Origin: Pseudomonadota bacterium | GTDB taxonomy: Bacteria > Desulfobacterota > Desulfovibrionia > Desulfovibrionales > Desulfovibrionaceae | Length of the DNA: 57,809 bases | Assembly: GCA_023419375.1 (NCBI GenBank) | Contig: JAEZYD010000059.1 | Location: 1 to 57,809 of the forward strand | Reading direction: 5' to 3' | In this document: positions 49,984-57,809 of the stretch, piece after piece | How the letters are laid out: every line of letters begins with the position of its first letter | Position numbering within the stretch: the stretch's first letter is position 1 | Notes under the pieces: generated by a model | Database searches by the model: none | Seen by the model: only the letters and a program-made list of their open reading frames with translations | Told to the model about the DNA's origin: nothing | Made by a program: the position numbers and the translations under genes

Positions 49984-51015
49984 TTGAGAAAGAAGCTCTA
50001 TATAAGACTTTTGCGCATTAGACAGCGCATGGGCATATTCTGGCCGTTAATGATCAACGGCACAGTGCTCTTTGTTATATTTATACTTGGCAGTCTGGGG
50101 TATAAATATGTTGAAGGCTGGCCGCTATCTGACGGTTTTTACATGGTGCTTATCACCCTTTCAACGATCGGGTTCGGAGAAGTACACCCTCTGAGTGAGC
50201 AGGGAAAGCTGCTTACCAGTGCCGTAATTATTTCTGGCGTAGTATATTTTGCGCTTCTCATTGGTTATTTTGTGCAATTGGCTTCAGAAGGGCGCGTTTT
50301 TCAAATGATGCGGAGGCGCAGAGTGGACAAGGCAATTGCGGCACTTTCAGGCCATTGCGTTTTATGCGGTTTTGGTTTGGTGGGCCGGGTAGTGGCCGCA
50401 GAACTCGCCGCAGACGGCGTTGACGTGGTTGTGGTTGAAACCGATGACAAAAAAGCTGAAGAAATCGAGAGCGCGGGCTATTTTCTTGTGCTTGGCGATG
50501 CCACGTCAGACAGCGTGATGATGCGTGTCGGGCTTGACCGGGCCAAGGCGCTTGTGGCCTCCATGTCCAACGATCCCGCCAACGTGTATGTGGTGCTCTC
50601 CGCCCGGGCCATGAACCCCGATCTCTACATTGTTTCGCGCGCCAGCGACAACCGCCACATCAGCAAACTCAAAACCGCAGGGGCCAACCGCGTCATCCTG
50701 CCGCACATGATCGGCGGTCAGTCCATAGCCCAGGCCATCCAGCGGCCCCTGGTTGAATCCTTCATGCACCGCAGCAACACCAACGATGAAGTGCTGCTCG
50801 ATGAGTTCCTGGTTTCGGACACGTCGCCCCTTGTGGACAGAAGCCTGGCGGAAGCTGCCCTGACCAAATCGCATGACGTTATCATTCTGGCCATTAAAAG
50901 CCAGGGCAACCCCATTTTGCAAAAAACCAGAGCTGACACGGTAGTTCAGGCGGGCGATGTGCTGCTTGTGGCAGGATCAAAAATCCACCTGCAAAAACTC
51001 AATGAAATGATGTAG
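49984..51015 (+). CDS. Two-transmembrane potassium channel with RCK (TrkA-N/TrkA-C) domains
   Basis: 343 residues. Membrane segments lie at about 20-40 and 78-98, with the pore loop LITLSTIGFGEVHPLSEQG between. The filter reads TIGFGE, a variant of TVGYGD. The RCK Rossmann domain begins with VLCGFGLVGRVVAAEL (~120) and DVVVVETDD; a TrkA-C domain ends the protein. The role is K+ flux gated by a nucleotide or ion. The start is probably TTG at 49984, with GGAG 6 bases upstream; an ATG at 50029 would remove part of the N-terminus. Confidence 0.88.
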   Translation: MRKKLYIRLLRIRQRMGIFWPLMINGTVLFVIFILGSLGYKYVEGWPLSDGFYMVLITLSTIGFGEVHPLSEQGKLLTSAVIISGVVYFALLIGYFVQLASEGRVFQMMRRRRVDKAIAALSGHCVLCGFGLVGRVVAAELAADGVDVVVVETDDKKAEEIESAGYFLVLGDATSDSVMMRVGLDRAKALVASMSNDPANVYVVLSARAMNPDLYIVSRASDNRHISKLKTAGANRVILPHMIGGQSIAQAIQRPLVESFMHRSNTNDEVLLDEFLVSDTSPLVDRSLAEAALTKSHDVIILAIKSQGNPILQKTRADTVVQAGDVLLVAGSKIHLQKLNEMM

Positions 51016-51080
51016 CACCAGATATCCCTTGCTTTGGCAGAAGGCCGCACAAGCTGAGCGACCCTCTGCCGGGCATCTGA

Positions 51081-52850
51081 TTAGCCCTGACTTTTCATTT
51101 CGCGAATAAGCCCCTGAAGTACCTGAGACTGCTCCGCCAGATCGGCCACCGCCTTTGCGGCCTGCTCCATGGCCTGCGCTGTTTCTGACGATATTGTGGC
51201 AACATGCTCCACAGAGCGATTGATCTCCTCGCTGGCAGCAGATTGTTGCTCGCTGGCAGTGGCTATGGACTGCACCTGGTCGTTGACCAGATGCACGTTT
51301 TCCAGAATCTGCTTCAGCGAGTCGCCGGAGCGGATTGAAAGCTGCGTGGCTTCTTCAATGGATCCTGCGGACTTATCCACATTATCAATATTCTTTTTTG
51401 TACCTTCCTGAATGCCTTTGATGGCCTGCCCCACTTCCTGCGTCGCAGTCATGGTTTTTTCTGCAAGCTTGCGCACCTCATCGGCAACCACGGCAAATCC
51501 GCGCCCGGCATCACCGGCCCGCGCGGCTTCAATGGCGGCATTGAGCGCCAGAAGGTTTGTCTGATCGGCAATATCGGCGATAACGTTCATGATTTGGCCG
51601 ATACCCACTGCCTGCTGGCCCAGATCGTTCATATCTTTCATGATGGACAGCGACTGGTCATGCACCGATTCTATGCTCTTGACGGCATCACTGACGATTT
51701 TAGCGCCTTCAAGAGCCTGCTTCTGCGCCTGACTGGAGACGTCCGCCGCCTGCTGCGCGTTTTTTGCCACTTCAAGCACTGTGGCATTCATTTCTTCCAT
51801 CGCCGTGGCTGTTTCGCGCACGCGGCTCGACTGTTCGTCCGCTCCACGGCTGGACTGCTCAATCTGGGCAGACAGCTCCTCTGATGCAGAGGTTACTATT
51901 TCAACAACGCCTTCAAGTTGCCGGGCTGCCTGCAACATACCTTCAGCTTTGGCGCGTTCCGCCTGCTTTCGTGCGGCTTCCGCCTCAAGGGTGGCCTGAT
52001 GGGCGCGTTCAGATTCTTCCCTTGCCTCCTGACTTTTTTGATCAGCCTCGGCTATTTTTCCCTTGAGGGTTGCGACCATTTGCTTCATGGCGCCAAAAAC
52101 GCCAATTTCTCTCCGATTGGGATTAAACTGAGCGTTCAAATCGCCGCCAGCAATCCGCAAGGCTAGATTGGCAAGGGATGCAGGTTCATCGCCAAGCTGG
52201 CGGAGCATGTTGCGGGCAAGCAGATATCCCAGGCCGATACCGAACAGCAGGGACAGCGCAACCCCGCCCACCGTAATATTTCTGGCAAGCACAAAATCGG
52301 CCTTGCTTTGCTGACTGACGTTCCGTGCATAATCAATCTTTGTCTCAACGACATCCTGAATCGTCGTTGACAGCTCACGCGTCTTTTCCATGCCTGCAGT
52401 TAAAGAAACAGACTGCGCCTTGGCATTCATGATTGGGTCTGTGGTTTTACCCAGCTCAACAGTCTTATTATGAATGTCCCGCCATTCTTTGATAACCCCA
52501 AACATTTTTGCAAGGAACATTTGCCCCTCTGCAGAAATAAAGTAGTTTTGTATTTCTTTTAGATAGTTATCAAGAATGATGTATTCCTCAGCAAGCGATT
52601 TGAGCTGTTTGTTATTTTCCTCATCCGTTGTGCTTATGATGAGATTTTTTTCGCTACGCACAATGCGCAGCACAGTAATGTTTATGGCTCTGGCAAGATC
52701 AAGCCCACGCATGTGGACAGAATACAGCTCGTCCACATCATCAGATATATTACTTAACTCCTTTACGCTAAAGCCCCCTACACCAACTGTAAACAATGAA
52801 AGCAACAAACTTAAACCAAACAATTTTTGCATAGTTGAAATTTTTGACAT
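51081..52850 (-). CDS. Methyl-accepting chemotaxis protein
   Basis: 589 residues. TM1 is at about 9-27, then a four-helix-bundle type periplasmic sensor (~30-185), TM2 at ~190-212, HAMP, a coiled-coil adaptation region and the conserved hairpin tip (IADQTNLLALNAAIEAARAG and GRGFAVVADEVRKLAEKT). It signals to CheA/CheW. The ligand is unknown. It is the intact relative of the two chemoreceptor fragments at 55207-55611 and 57579-57809. It ends 65 bases from the potassium channel gene, convergent with it. Confidence 0.94.
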   Translation of the reverse strand: MSKISTMQKLFGLSLLLSLFTVGVGGFSVKELSNISDDVDELYSVHMRGLDLARAINITVLRIVRSEKNLIISTTDEENNKQLKSLAEEYIILDNYLKEIQNYFISAEGQMFLAKMFGVIKEWRDIHNKTVELGKTTDPIMNAKAQSVSLTAGMEKTRELSTTIQDVVETKIDYARNVSQQSKADFVLARNITVGGVALSLLFGIGLGYLLARNMLRQLGDEPASLANLALRIAGGDLNAQFNPNRREIGVFGAMKQMVATLKGKIAEADQKSQEAREESERAHQATLEAEAARKQAERAKAEGMLQAARQLEGVVEIVTSASEELSAQIEQSSRGADEQSSRVRETATAMEEMNATVLEVAKNAQQAADVSSQAQKQALEGAKIVSDAVKSIESVHDQSLSIMKDMNDLGQQAVGIGQIMNVIADIADQTNLLALNAAIEAARAGDAGRGFAVVADEVRKLAEKTMTATQEVGQAIKGIQEGTKKNIDNVDKSAGSIEEATQLSIRSGDSLKQILENVHLVNDQVQSIATASEQQSAASEEINRSVEHVATISSETAQAMEQAAKAVADLAEQSQVLQGLIREMKSQG

Positions 52851-53555
52851 GTTCGTTCCTTCCTTGTTATGCGTGCATCATAAAGCCCGAACCACTCCCT
52901 CGGCACAAAAAATCGGTATTATCATATATTCGGCAATTGCTTATATACATTTAGGGGATTTTTTAAAAGTATACCCGATCTAAAAAATACACTTTTGATC
53001 TCTCATGCTATTTTAAATAGAAAAATATGAAATTATAAAAAATTTTATTAATTATTTGTCTAAATTTTCTGCGATATAATCGATATGAAAACATCGGCTA
53101 TCCAAAAAAAATTTCTTCAGCCAGATGCTGCAGTCCCATTTGCAAATACAACACTTGCATATCTTCCGTATTCAATTTCTCTTTATAATATGAAATCATG
53201 CAATTCTCTCATATTTACTATAAAAAATTCTGCCAAGAATAAACTACCTTAATAAAAAATTGACAAACATTTTTCAGCAACAGCGCATAATAAAGAATAA
53301 ATTATTTTTTAATCAGAACAAAATTGTTAAGACAATTTGTCCATGGCATTACCAAAAGCATGCGTGCAATTATCTGCACAGACAGCACAAAGCGATGGGC
53401 AGCGGCAACAAATTGCTAGACCAGCTGATTAAAACTGAGTTAAATACCAGATAGATACTTGCAGAGCCCCAATACTGCGAGGATCTGTCCACTTGCTCTT
53501 CTTGCCTGCCAGCGGCAGCCACGCACAACGGCGCCTTGCCCTATAATGAGGCCCC
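52851..53555. other. AT-rich gap without a supported gene
   Basis: About 700 bases. The chemoreceptor promoter should lie in the first part. Low-complexity A/T runs fill 52980-53340, and the frames there show no protein character. CTGTCCACTTG at 53485-53495 is identical to part of the IS end at 57526-57554, so a fragment of the same element may lie here. TATAAT at 53541 is too close to the next start to be a normal -10 element. Confidence 0.55.
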
Positions 53556-54170
53556 ATGAAGAACACGCAGAAAGTCATAAAAAAAGCTTCAGGCGTTGCC
53601 GCATGCTCCAGACTGGCGATACTGCTGACCGTGTATCTCATTTTTCCGCAGGCTGCCCTTGCCGCTGTAATTGCGGATGGCGACTACCTTGTTCAGATGG
53701 CAGACAGCAATCTGGCTGTTGTTTCAAGCGGCATGACCGCGAGGGAACGGGTTACGCTTGGGCAGGACGAACAGGCGGGCATATGGCGCTTTGAGCACCT
53801 GGGTAACGACTACTACAAAATTATTGCGCCCAGGCTGGTAATGGTGTTGGATTCATCTGAAAGTAAAAAATACAATGGCGTTCCTATCATCATATTCCCA
53901 TGGCACGGCGGCAACAATCAGCGATGGAAGGTCATTGCTAAAGGGAAATTTTACGCGCTTACCAATCAAGAAACAGGCCTCGCTCTTGACTTGAAAGGCA
54001 ATGTGCAGCGCGTAGGCACGGTTTTTCAGGGATATGCCGCGAACACCTCGCGTGGGCAACTTTTTCGTCTGACGCCAATGGACAGACAGAGCCCGCCTGC
54101 AAAGACACGCGGCAGCCACGAAAAGAACCCCCTTGTTAAATCATTCAGCAACGGCCCTGCGGGGCAATAG
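53556..54170 (+). CDS. Secreted ricin-type (beta-trefoil) lectin domain protein
   Basis: 204 residues. A signal peptide (residues 1 to ~37, ending AALAA) is followed by a single trefoil domain: DGDYLVQMADSNLAVVSSG, then YYKIIAPRLVMVLDSSESK and NNQRWKVIAKGKFYALTNQE, with a QxW-type motif in NNQRW. The basic, Ser/Pro-rich tail of about 30 residues is probably disordered. It should bind carbohydrate outside the cytoplasm. GAGG is 4 bases before the ATG. No catalytic domain is attached. It ends 154 bases before the radical SAM gene. Confidence 0.78.
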   Translation: MKNTQKVIKKASGVAACSRLAILLTVYLIFPQAALAAVIADGDYLVQMADSNLAVVSSGMTARERVTLGQDEQAGIWRFEHLGNDYYKIIAPRLVMVLDSSESKKYNGVPIIIFPWHGGNNQRWKVIAKGKFYALTNQETGLALDLKGNVQRVGTVFQGYAANTSRGQLFRLTPMDRQSPPAKTRGSHEKNPLVKSFSNGPAGQ

Positions 54171-54324
54171 ATCAGCCCAAAGAACAAACCTTGCCGCCGC
54201 TCGCCCGCGCCACCAGCAAAGGGAAAGCCGGCAGCGGGGATAGCTGCCGCATATGGCAAGAGCAGCGCGACACGCCAAGCAAGAACAACAGGCCATGGCA
54301 CAACAGTCAGGCGGAAACGAACAG

Positions 54325-55197
54325 ATGCATTTCGTGAAGGCAAAGGGAATTTTATCCGCTAAAAATGGCATGAACATCTATCGAGGATGTTCGCATGGAT
54401 GTATCTATTGCGATTCTCGCAGCACATGCTATGGCATGGAGCATGAATTTGAAGATATAGAAGTAAAAGAAAACGCCATAGAACTGCTTGAGAACGCCCT
54501 GCAGCGCAAACGGAAAAAGTGCATGATTGGCACAGGCTCCATGACAGATCCATATATTCCGGCCGAAATGGAAATCGAAAATGTCAGAAAGGCCTTGTCG
54601 CTGATACATGAGTATGGCTTTGGTTTTACCGTGATCACAAAGTCGGATCGGATATTACGCGATCTCGACCTGTTGCAAAAAATTCATGATAAGGCCAAGT
54701 GCGTTGTTCAGATCACCCTGACAACACACGATGAAGAGTTATGCAAAAAGATTGAACCCAACGTAAGCACGACAAAAGAGCGCTTTAATGTGCTGCTCCG
54801 TTTACGAGATGCCGGAATCCCGACAGTGGTATGGCTTTGCCCCATACTCCCGTTCATTAATGATACAGAAGAAAACATCGCGGGGATTCTGGAGTATTGC
54901 TCTGAGGCCAAGGTGCGCGGTATCATTAATTTTGGCATGGGAATGACGCTTCGCCAGGGAAACCGACAACACTTCTATAGTCAGCTTGATCGGCACTTTC
55001 CTGGAATGAAGGAAAGGTACATTCGTATCTATGGCACACAATACATATTGAGCAGCCCAAACAGCAAATACCTGATGGAATTTTTCCGGCATTACTGCTT
55101 GCAGCACGGCATAATGCATGAGCCTGAGCAGATCTTTCAATACCTGAGTACCTTTGAAGAGAAGCAAACCCCCAAGCAACTGAGCCTCTTCGGATGA
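54325..55197 (+). CDS. SPL-family (spore photoproduct lyase-like) radical SAM protein
   Basis: 290 residues. YRGCSHGCIYCDSRSTCYG gives the radical SAM C-x3-C-x2-C cluster near the N-terminus, with TGSMTDPYIPAE and ITKSDRILRDLDLL following, the order found in SplB-like and Rv2578c-like proteins. The family repairs DNA photoproducts or has unknown substrates; without sporulation genes the role here is open. The start is set at the ATG of MHFVKAKGIL because the conserved region begins there; in-frame ATGs at 54253 and 54295 would add 24 or 10 residues. Confidence 0.82.
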   Translation: MHFVKAKGILSAKNGMNIYRGCSHGCIYCDSRSTCYGMEHEFEDIEVKENAIELLENALQRKRKKCMIGTGSMTDPYIPAEMEIENVRKALSLIHEYGFGFTVITKSDRILRDLDLLQKIHDKAKCVVQITLTTHDEELCKKIEPNVSTTKERFNVLLRLRDAGIPTVVWLCPILPFINDTEENIAGILEYCSEAKVRGIINFGMGMTLRQGNRQHFYSQLDRHFPGMKERYIRIYGTQYILSSPNSKYLMEFFRHYCLQHGIMHEPEQIFQYLSTFEEKQTPKQLSLFG

Positions 55198-55206
55198 TGT
55201 AAAGTC

Positions 55207-55611
55207 TCAATATAACCAGTGCATCAAACAAAAAAGCCCGCCCATTCCTGAACGGCCTTTTGGATACGCGGGCTGAGAGGGATATCCCTTCTTTATCTGA
55301 TCAATACGTCGCTGCAATGCCTGGGACTGCTGCGCGAGGTCAGCTACGGCATTAGATGCCTGTTCCATAGCCTGAGCAGTTTCAGCAGAATGGGTAGCGG
55401 CTATGGTCTTTTCAGCAACCTTGCGCACTTCATCAGCAACCACAGCAAAACCACGCCCGGCATCACCTGCGCGAGCGGCTTCGATGGCGGCGTTCAGAGC
55501 CAGCAGGTTCGTCTGATCGGCAATATCGGCAATCACACCCATAATCTGCCCGATGACTTCTGCCTGCCTGACTTCACCAATCGTCAACGCGCACAAGAGT
55601 TTTGACGGCAA
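55207..55611 (-). pseudogene. Chemoreceptor remnant (truncated and internally deleted)
   Basis: The 134-codon frame carries only the tip of the signalling domain (IADQTNLLALNAAIEAARAG, GRGFAVVADEVRKVAEKT). It then jumps from EKTIAATHS straight to AETAQAMEQ, missing the ~85 residues found between these points in the intact receptor at 51081-52850. Upstream of about 55575 the homology stops and unrelated sequence begins, so sensor, membrane and HAMP parts are gone. At the 3' end the family's usual stop after ...IDQMKNG is absent and translation continues about 23 codons through the terminator. Not functional as a receptor. Confidence 0.85.
55230..55274 (-). terminator. Terminator of the chemoreceptor remnant
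   Basis: On the minus strand AGCCCGC pairs with GCGGGCT across 26 bases and TTTTTG follows. Because the remnant has lost its normal stop codon, its frame now runs through this terminator. Confidence 0.65.
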
Positions 55612-55804
55612 TAGGCCGGTGGAATAAATTTACATGTTGAGCCAGGCGGGGTACCCTTCATAAAATAGGCTTTACAGGGTGACATAGCCCCTGAAATTAT
55701 CCACGTCAGTTTTGCCGTTGGCTGGTCCGAAGAATTGCCTCTTTCCAAGGCCGGGGCACTGCGGCTACCTCCAGATACTTTTCTGCGCAAGGGCACAGCA
55801 ACAA

Positions 55805-56926
55805 ATGAAAATATCAGTCATAATTCCGGTATTTAACTATGAAAATTACATTTCTGAAACAATAAATAGTGTTGAATGCCAGGAAGGCCCATTTGAACTG
55901 GAGATCATTGCGATTGATGACGGTTCAACTGACAATAGCCTTGCTGTTCTGGAAGCCCTTGCAGATCAAAAAGGCAGTCATCTTCAAGTTGTGCCCCGCA
56001 AAAACGGTGGCCCATCGGCTGCCAGAAACGAAGGAATCCGGCACGCAACAGGGGATGCGGTTCTTTTTTTGGACGCGGATGACTTGCTCGCGCCAGGCTG
56101 CCTGCGCGAACAGGCAGATATATTGCTAAAAATGCCTGAGGTTGATGTCACCATAGGCAATTGCCTCATTTTTGATAAGGATAAGCGCAAGATAGACATG
56201 TGGGGGCTTTGCAAAGATAGCCACGCACTGCATCTTTGTGCTTCAAACATTGCACCCGTTCACTGTTTTCTGGCGCGGCGCAATTTAATTGAAGACGTGG
56301 GTTTTTTTGATGAAACGCTGCCGTCACTCGAAGATTACGACTATTGGTTGCGAGTGGCAGCGCATAACAAACTTTTTTATACAAACAGCAATGCTCTGGT
56401 ACTATACCGCAAACACGCCTTAAGCGTGTCCACTAATGCAAAAGTCATGGCCGACTTTGAACGGCAGGTTCTGCAACGTGCAGGGGAGCTAATAAATGAG
56501 GCGGCGACTTCGGGAACAAATTTCCCGCCACAGGGATTTTTTGCCGGATATGTAGTGCACGCTGCTGCACTATTGAGCCAAGCTATCGCTGGCGGAACCA
56601 TTGAAACAGATCTGATGCGACGCGCATCGCTTGCATTGTGCAAGGCACTAAGATTTCCTGTTTCAGATGCGGTCAGAAATAGTGATGTCGTTCGACTGTA
56701 TTTGTTTCAACTGCGCTGTCATGTGCAACGGTTCGGCGCAGGCGCTGAAGTATCGGATGCCGTCAATGCGGTCTTAACCAGAATGCCTGATATCTCTCGC
56801 TTACCTCTTGGGCAGGAAACGCACAACGCCCTTTTTGAACTAACATGTGTGCCCGCAGCTCAACGGGAGGATTTGGCGCGAAAATATCTGGCATCAAAGG
56901 ATGCGCTAATTAAATTGATGCAATAA
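55805..56926 (+). CDS. Family 2 glycosyltransferase
   Basis: 373 residues. GT-A fold: VIIPVFNYENYISETINSV at the N-terminus, IAIDDGSTDNS (nucleotide contact), FLDADD near residue 90 (DxD-type metal site) and LEDYDYWLR near residue 180 (the ED acceptor-side motif). The last ~170 residues are helical and not recognised. It uses a nucleotide sugar to build a surface glycan or to modify a protein. Start at ATG 55805 where the fold begins; ribosome site weak. It stands alone between the chemoreceptor remnant and an IS remnant, so it was probably acquired. Confidence 0.88.
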   Translation: MKISVIIPVFNYENYISETINSVECQEGPFELEIIAIDDGSTDNSLAVLEALADQKGSHLQVVPRKNGGPSAARNEGIRHATGDAVLFLDADDLLAPGCLREQADILLKMPEVDVTIGNCLIFDKDKRKIDMWGLCKDSHALHLCASNIAPVHCFLARRNLIEDVGFFDETLPSLEDYDYWLRVAAHNKLFYTNSNALVLYRKHALSVSTNAKVMADFERQVLQRAGELINEAATSGTNFPPQGFFAGYVVHAAALLSQAIAGGTIETDLMRRASLALCKALRFPVSDAVRNSDVVRLYLFQLRCHVQRFGAGAEVSDAVNAVLTRMPDISRLPLGQETHNALFELTCVPAAQREDLARKYLASKDALIKLMQ

Positions 56927-57186
56927 GTATTCCGTGCAATGCCTTAATATCGTTTTACACTACTTCAAAGGCAGAGAAATCGCTGCCTCTGGAGCATTTG
57001 CTCTGCTCCTGGCACTTGTTGCCTCAAGCAGTATCAGATACGCATCCCCTGCCTACTACAGTTCAAATGGATCCAGCCCATGGACAGCCTGACAATAAAA
57101 GGACCGTCCATTTGATATGCCCCCTCAGAGGAGACAGCGAGATAAAGGCCGTCTTGGCTGAACGCTGTAACCCGATGGGGGTGTTT

Positions 57187-57554
57187 ATGTCTGGTAGAAA
57201 GAATGCGTTCCATAGCTTGGAGTTCAAACTGGAAGCCATTTGACGACACCTTAACGAGATTATTGCCTGTAGCTTTTCAGCCAGAAATACTCTCGGCCTT
57301 GCGTTTGCCAGCCTGAACAACGCCTGTAGGGAACCGTTCATTTTCTGTCTTAAAACCGAGGCATTTGTGGGGAAGAGTTTGTGCAGTCCGCAGGCGACCA
57401 TTGCTTTGGCGGAAGAGCACATACGCTTTTACAACACGGAGAGATTTCAAAAAAGGCTCGGCCAGCTCTCTCCGATAGAATTTCGAAAAAAGCTGGCCGC
57501 TTGATTATCCGTCTTGCCCTTTTTTGACCTGTCCACTTGACGGGGAGCAGACCA
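57187..57554 (+). mobile_element. IS3-family insertion sequence remnant
   Basis: At 57187-57243 a short frame (MSGRKNAFHSLEFKLEAI) looks like the start of an IS3-type orfA. At about 57306-57504 another frame reads NNACREPF...CLKTEAF, then AEEHIRFYNTERFQKRL and LSPIEFRKKLAA before a stop, which matches the C-terminal end of an IS3/IS150-type orfB transposase. Most of both genes between these points is missing. A probable right end, beginning GACCTGTCCACTTGACGGGG, closes it at 57554. A clear left end was not found. The stretch 56927-57186 shows no gene. Confidence 0.75.
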
Positions 57555-57578
57555 CTGAGCGCCCTTTTGAATACGCGG

Positions 57579-57809
57579 TTATCCGTTCTTCATCTGATCA
57601 ATAAGTCGCTGCAGTGCCTGGGATTGCTGCGCAAGTTCAGCCACGGCGCTAGATGCCTGTTCCATAGCCTGAGCAGTTTCAACAGAAATGGTGGCTACCT
57701 GTTCCACAGAATGATTGATTTCTTCGCTGGCAGCCGATTGTTGCTCACTGGCAGTTGCAATGGACTGAACCTGGTCGTTGACCATGTTAACAAATTCCAG
57801 AATCTGCTT
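57579..57809 (-). CDS. Methyl-accepting chemotaxis protein, C-terminal part (runs off the window)
   Basis: 77 codons to the window edge. VNDQVQSIATASEQQSAASE and ETAQAMEQASSAVAELAQQS, ending IDQMKNG, match the C-terminal adaptation helix of the intact receptor at 51081-52850. The stop codon is normal. The rest of the gene lies beyond 57809, so whether it is intact is not known. It starts about 25 bases from the IS end, so the IS remnant abuts its 3' side. Confidence 0.9.
   Translation of the reverse strand, partial: KQILEFVNMVNDQVQSIATASEQQSAASEEINHSVEQVATISVETAQAMEQASSAVAELAQQSQALQRLIDQMKNG

Noticed and set aside
53260..53454. 64-codon frame in the second AT-rich gap
   Set aside because: Non-ATG start, biased Asn/Lys composition expected from AT-rich DNA, and no motif.
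55584..55796. 70-codon minus-strand frame between the receptor remnant and the glycosyltransferase, considered as a transposase piece
   Set aside because: No DDE or HTH motif could be made out; it may be decayed sequence but cannot be assigned.
57034..57249. 71-codon minus-strand frame over the IS remnant
   Set aside because: The plus strand over the same bases reads as the start of an IS3-type orfA, and the minus frame shows no motif.

Overview
The window looks like a stretch of chromosome from a GC-rich, anaerobic, Gram-negative bacterium of the Desulfovibrio group. This is inferred from gene content, not from a search. The pointers are a periplasmic selenocysteine formate dehydrogenase beside an FmdE/molybdopterin-binding fusion protein and mobA, a class II (B12-dependent) ribonucleotide reductase, a corrinoid-reactivator (RACE-type) ferredoxin/ATPase protein, a MucR-type zinc-finger regulator, fliM standing alone, and an STT3-type oligosaccharyltransferase. 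No rRNA, tRNA, CRISPR array or complete mobile element was seen.

Region by region. 0-6 kb (minus strand): fdhA, read through an in-frame TGA as selenocysteine, then the FmdE fusion gene and mobA, all concerned with molybdenum/tungsten formate dehydrogenase. 6.2-12.7 kb (plus): a transglutaminase-like protein, then a likely operon of cvpA, mazG, a large lipoprotein with a degenerate amylase-like fold and an overlapping GT-C membrane glycosyltransferase. 12.9-18.7 kb (minus): an exported protein, glpX, nadE, a UbiD-family decarboxylase and a Nudix hydrolase. 18.8-20.1 kb: a MarR regulator and a SAM methyltransferase sharing a repeated 15-bp operator-like site. 20.1-30.3 kb: housekeeping genes (yrdC, rlmH, stt3/pglB-like, rsmG, fabD, argS, a SPOR protein, mlaE, ruvC). 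30.4-37.5 kb: a flavodoxin-fold reductase divergent from an HxlR regulator, a periplasmic cyclophilin, a Bax-inhibitor-1 family protein, rnr and murJ. 37.6-47.5 kb: two membrane proteins, nrdJ, an Rsm22-like methyltransferase with very long Arg/Asp-rich tails, the RACE-type protein and fliM. 47.7-49 kb: gmhB and a mucR/ros regulator.

From about 49 kb to the end the character changes. AT-rich gene-poor gaps appear at 49.0-50.0 and 52.9-53.6 kb, and the genes are of accessory type: a 2-TM potassium channel with an RCK domain, a chemoreceptor, a secreted ricin-type lectin, a spore-photolyase-like radical SAM protein, a decayed chemoreceptor fragment, a family 2 glycosyltransferase, an IS3-type insertion sequence remnant, and the 3' end of another chemoreceptor running off the window. 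The two chemoreceptor fragments lie in the same orientation on either side of the glycosyltransferase and IS remnant, which suggests recombination or insertion at chemoreceptor repeats.

The most notable candidates for something undescribed are the lipoprotein/GT-C pair at 8.3-12.7 kb, the Rsm22-like protein with RD-rich tails paired with the RACE-type protein at 42.0-46.4 kb, and the MarR/methyltransferase unit with its duplicated operator. All calls come from reading sequence and translations; no alignments or database searches were run.
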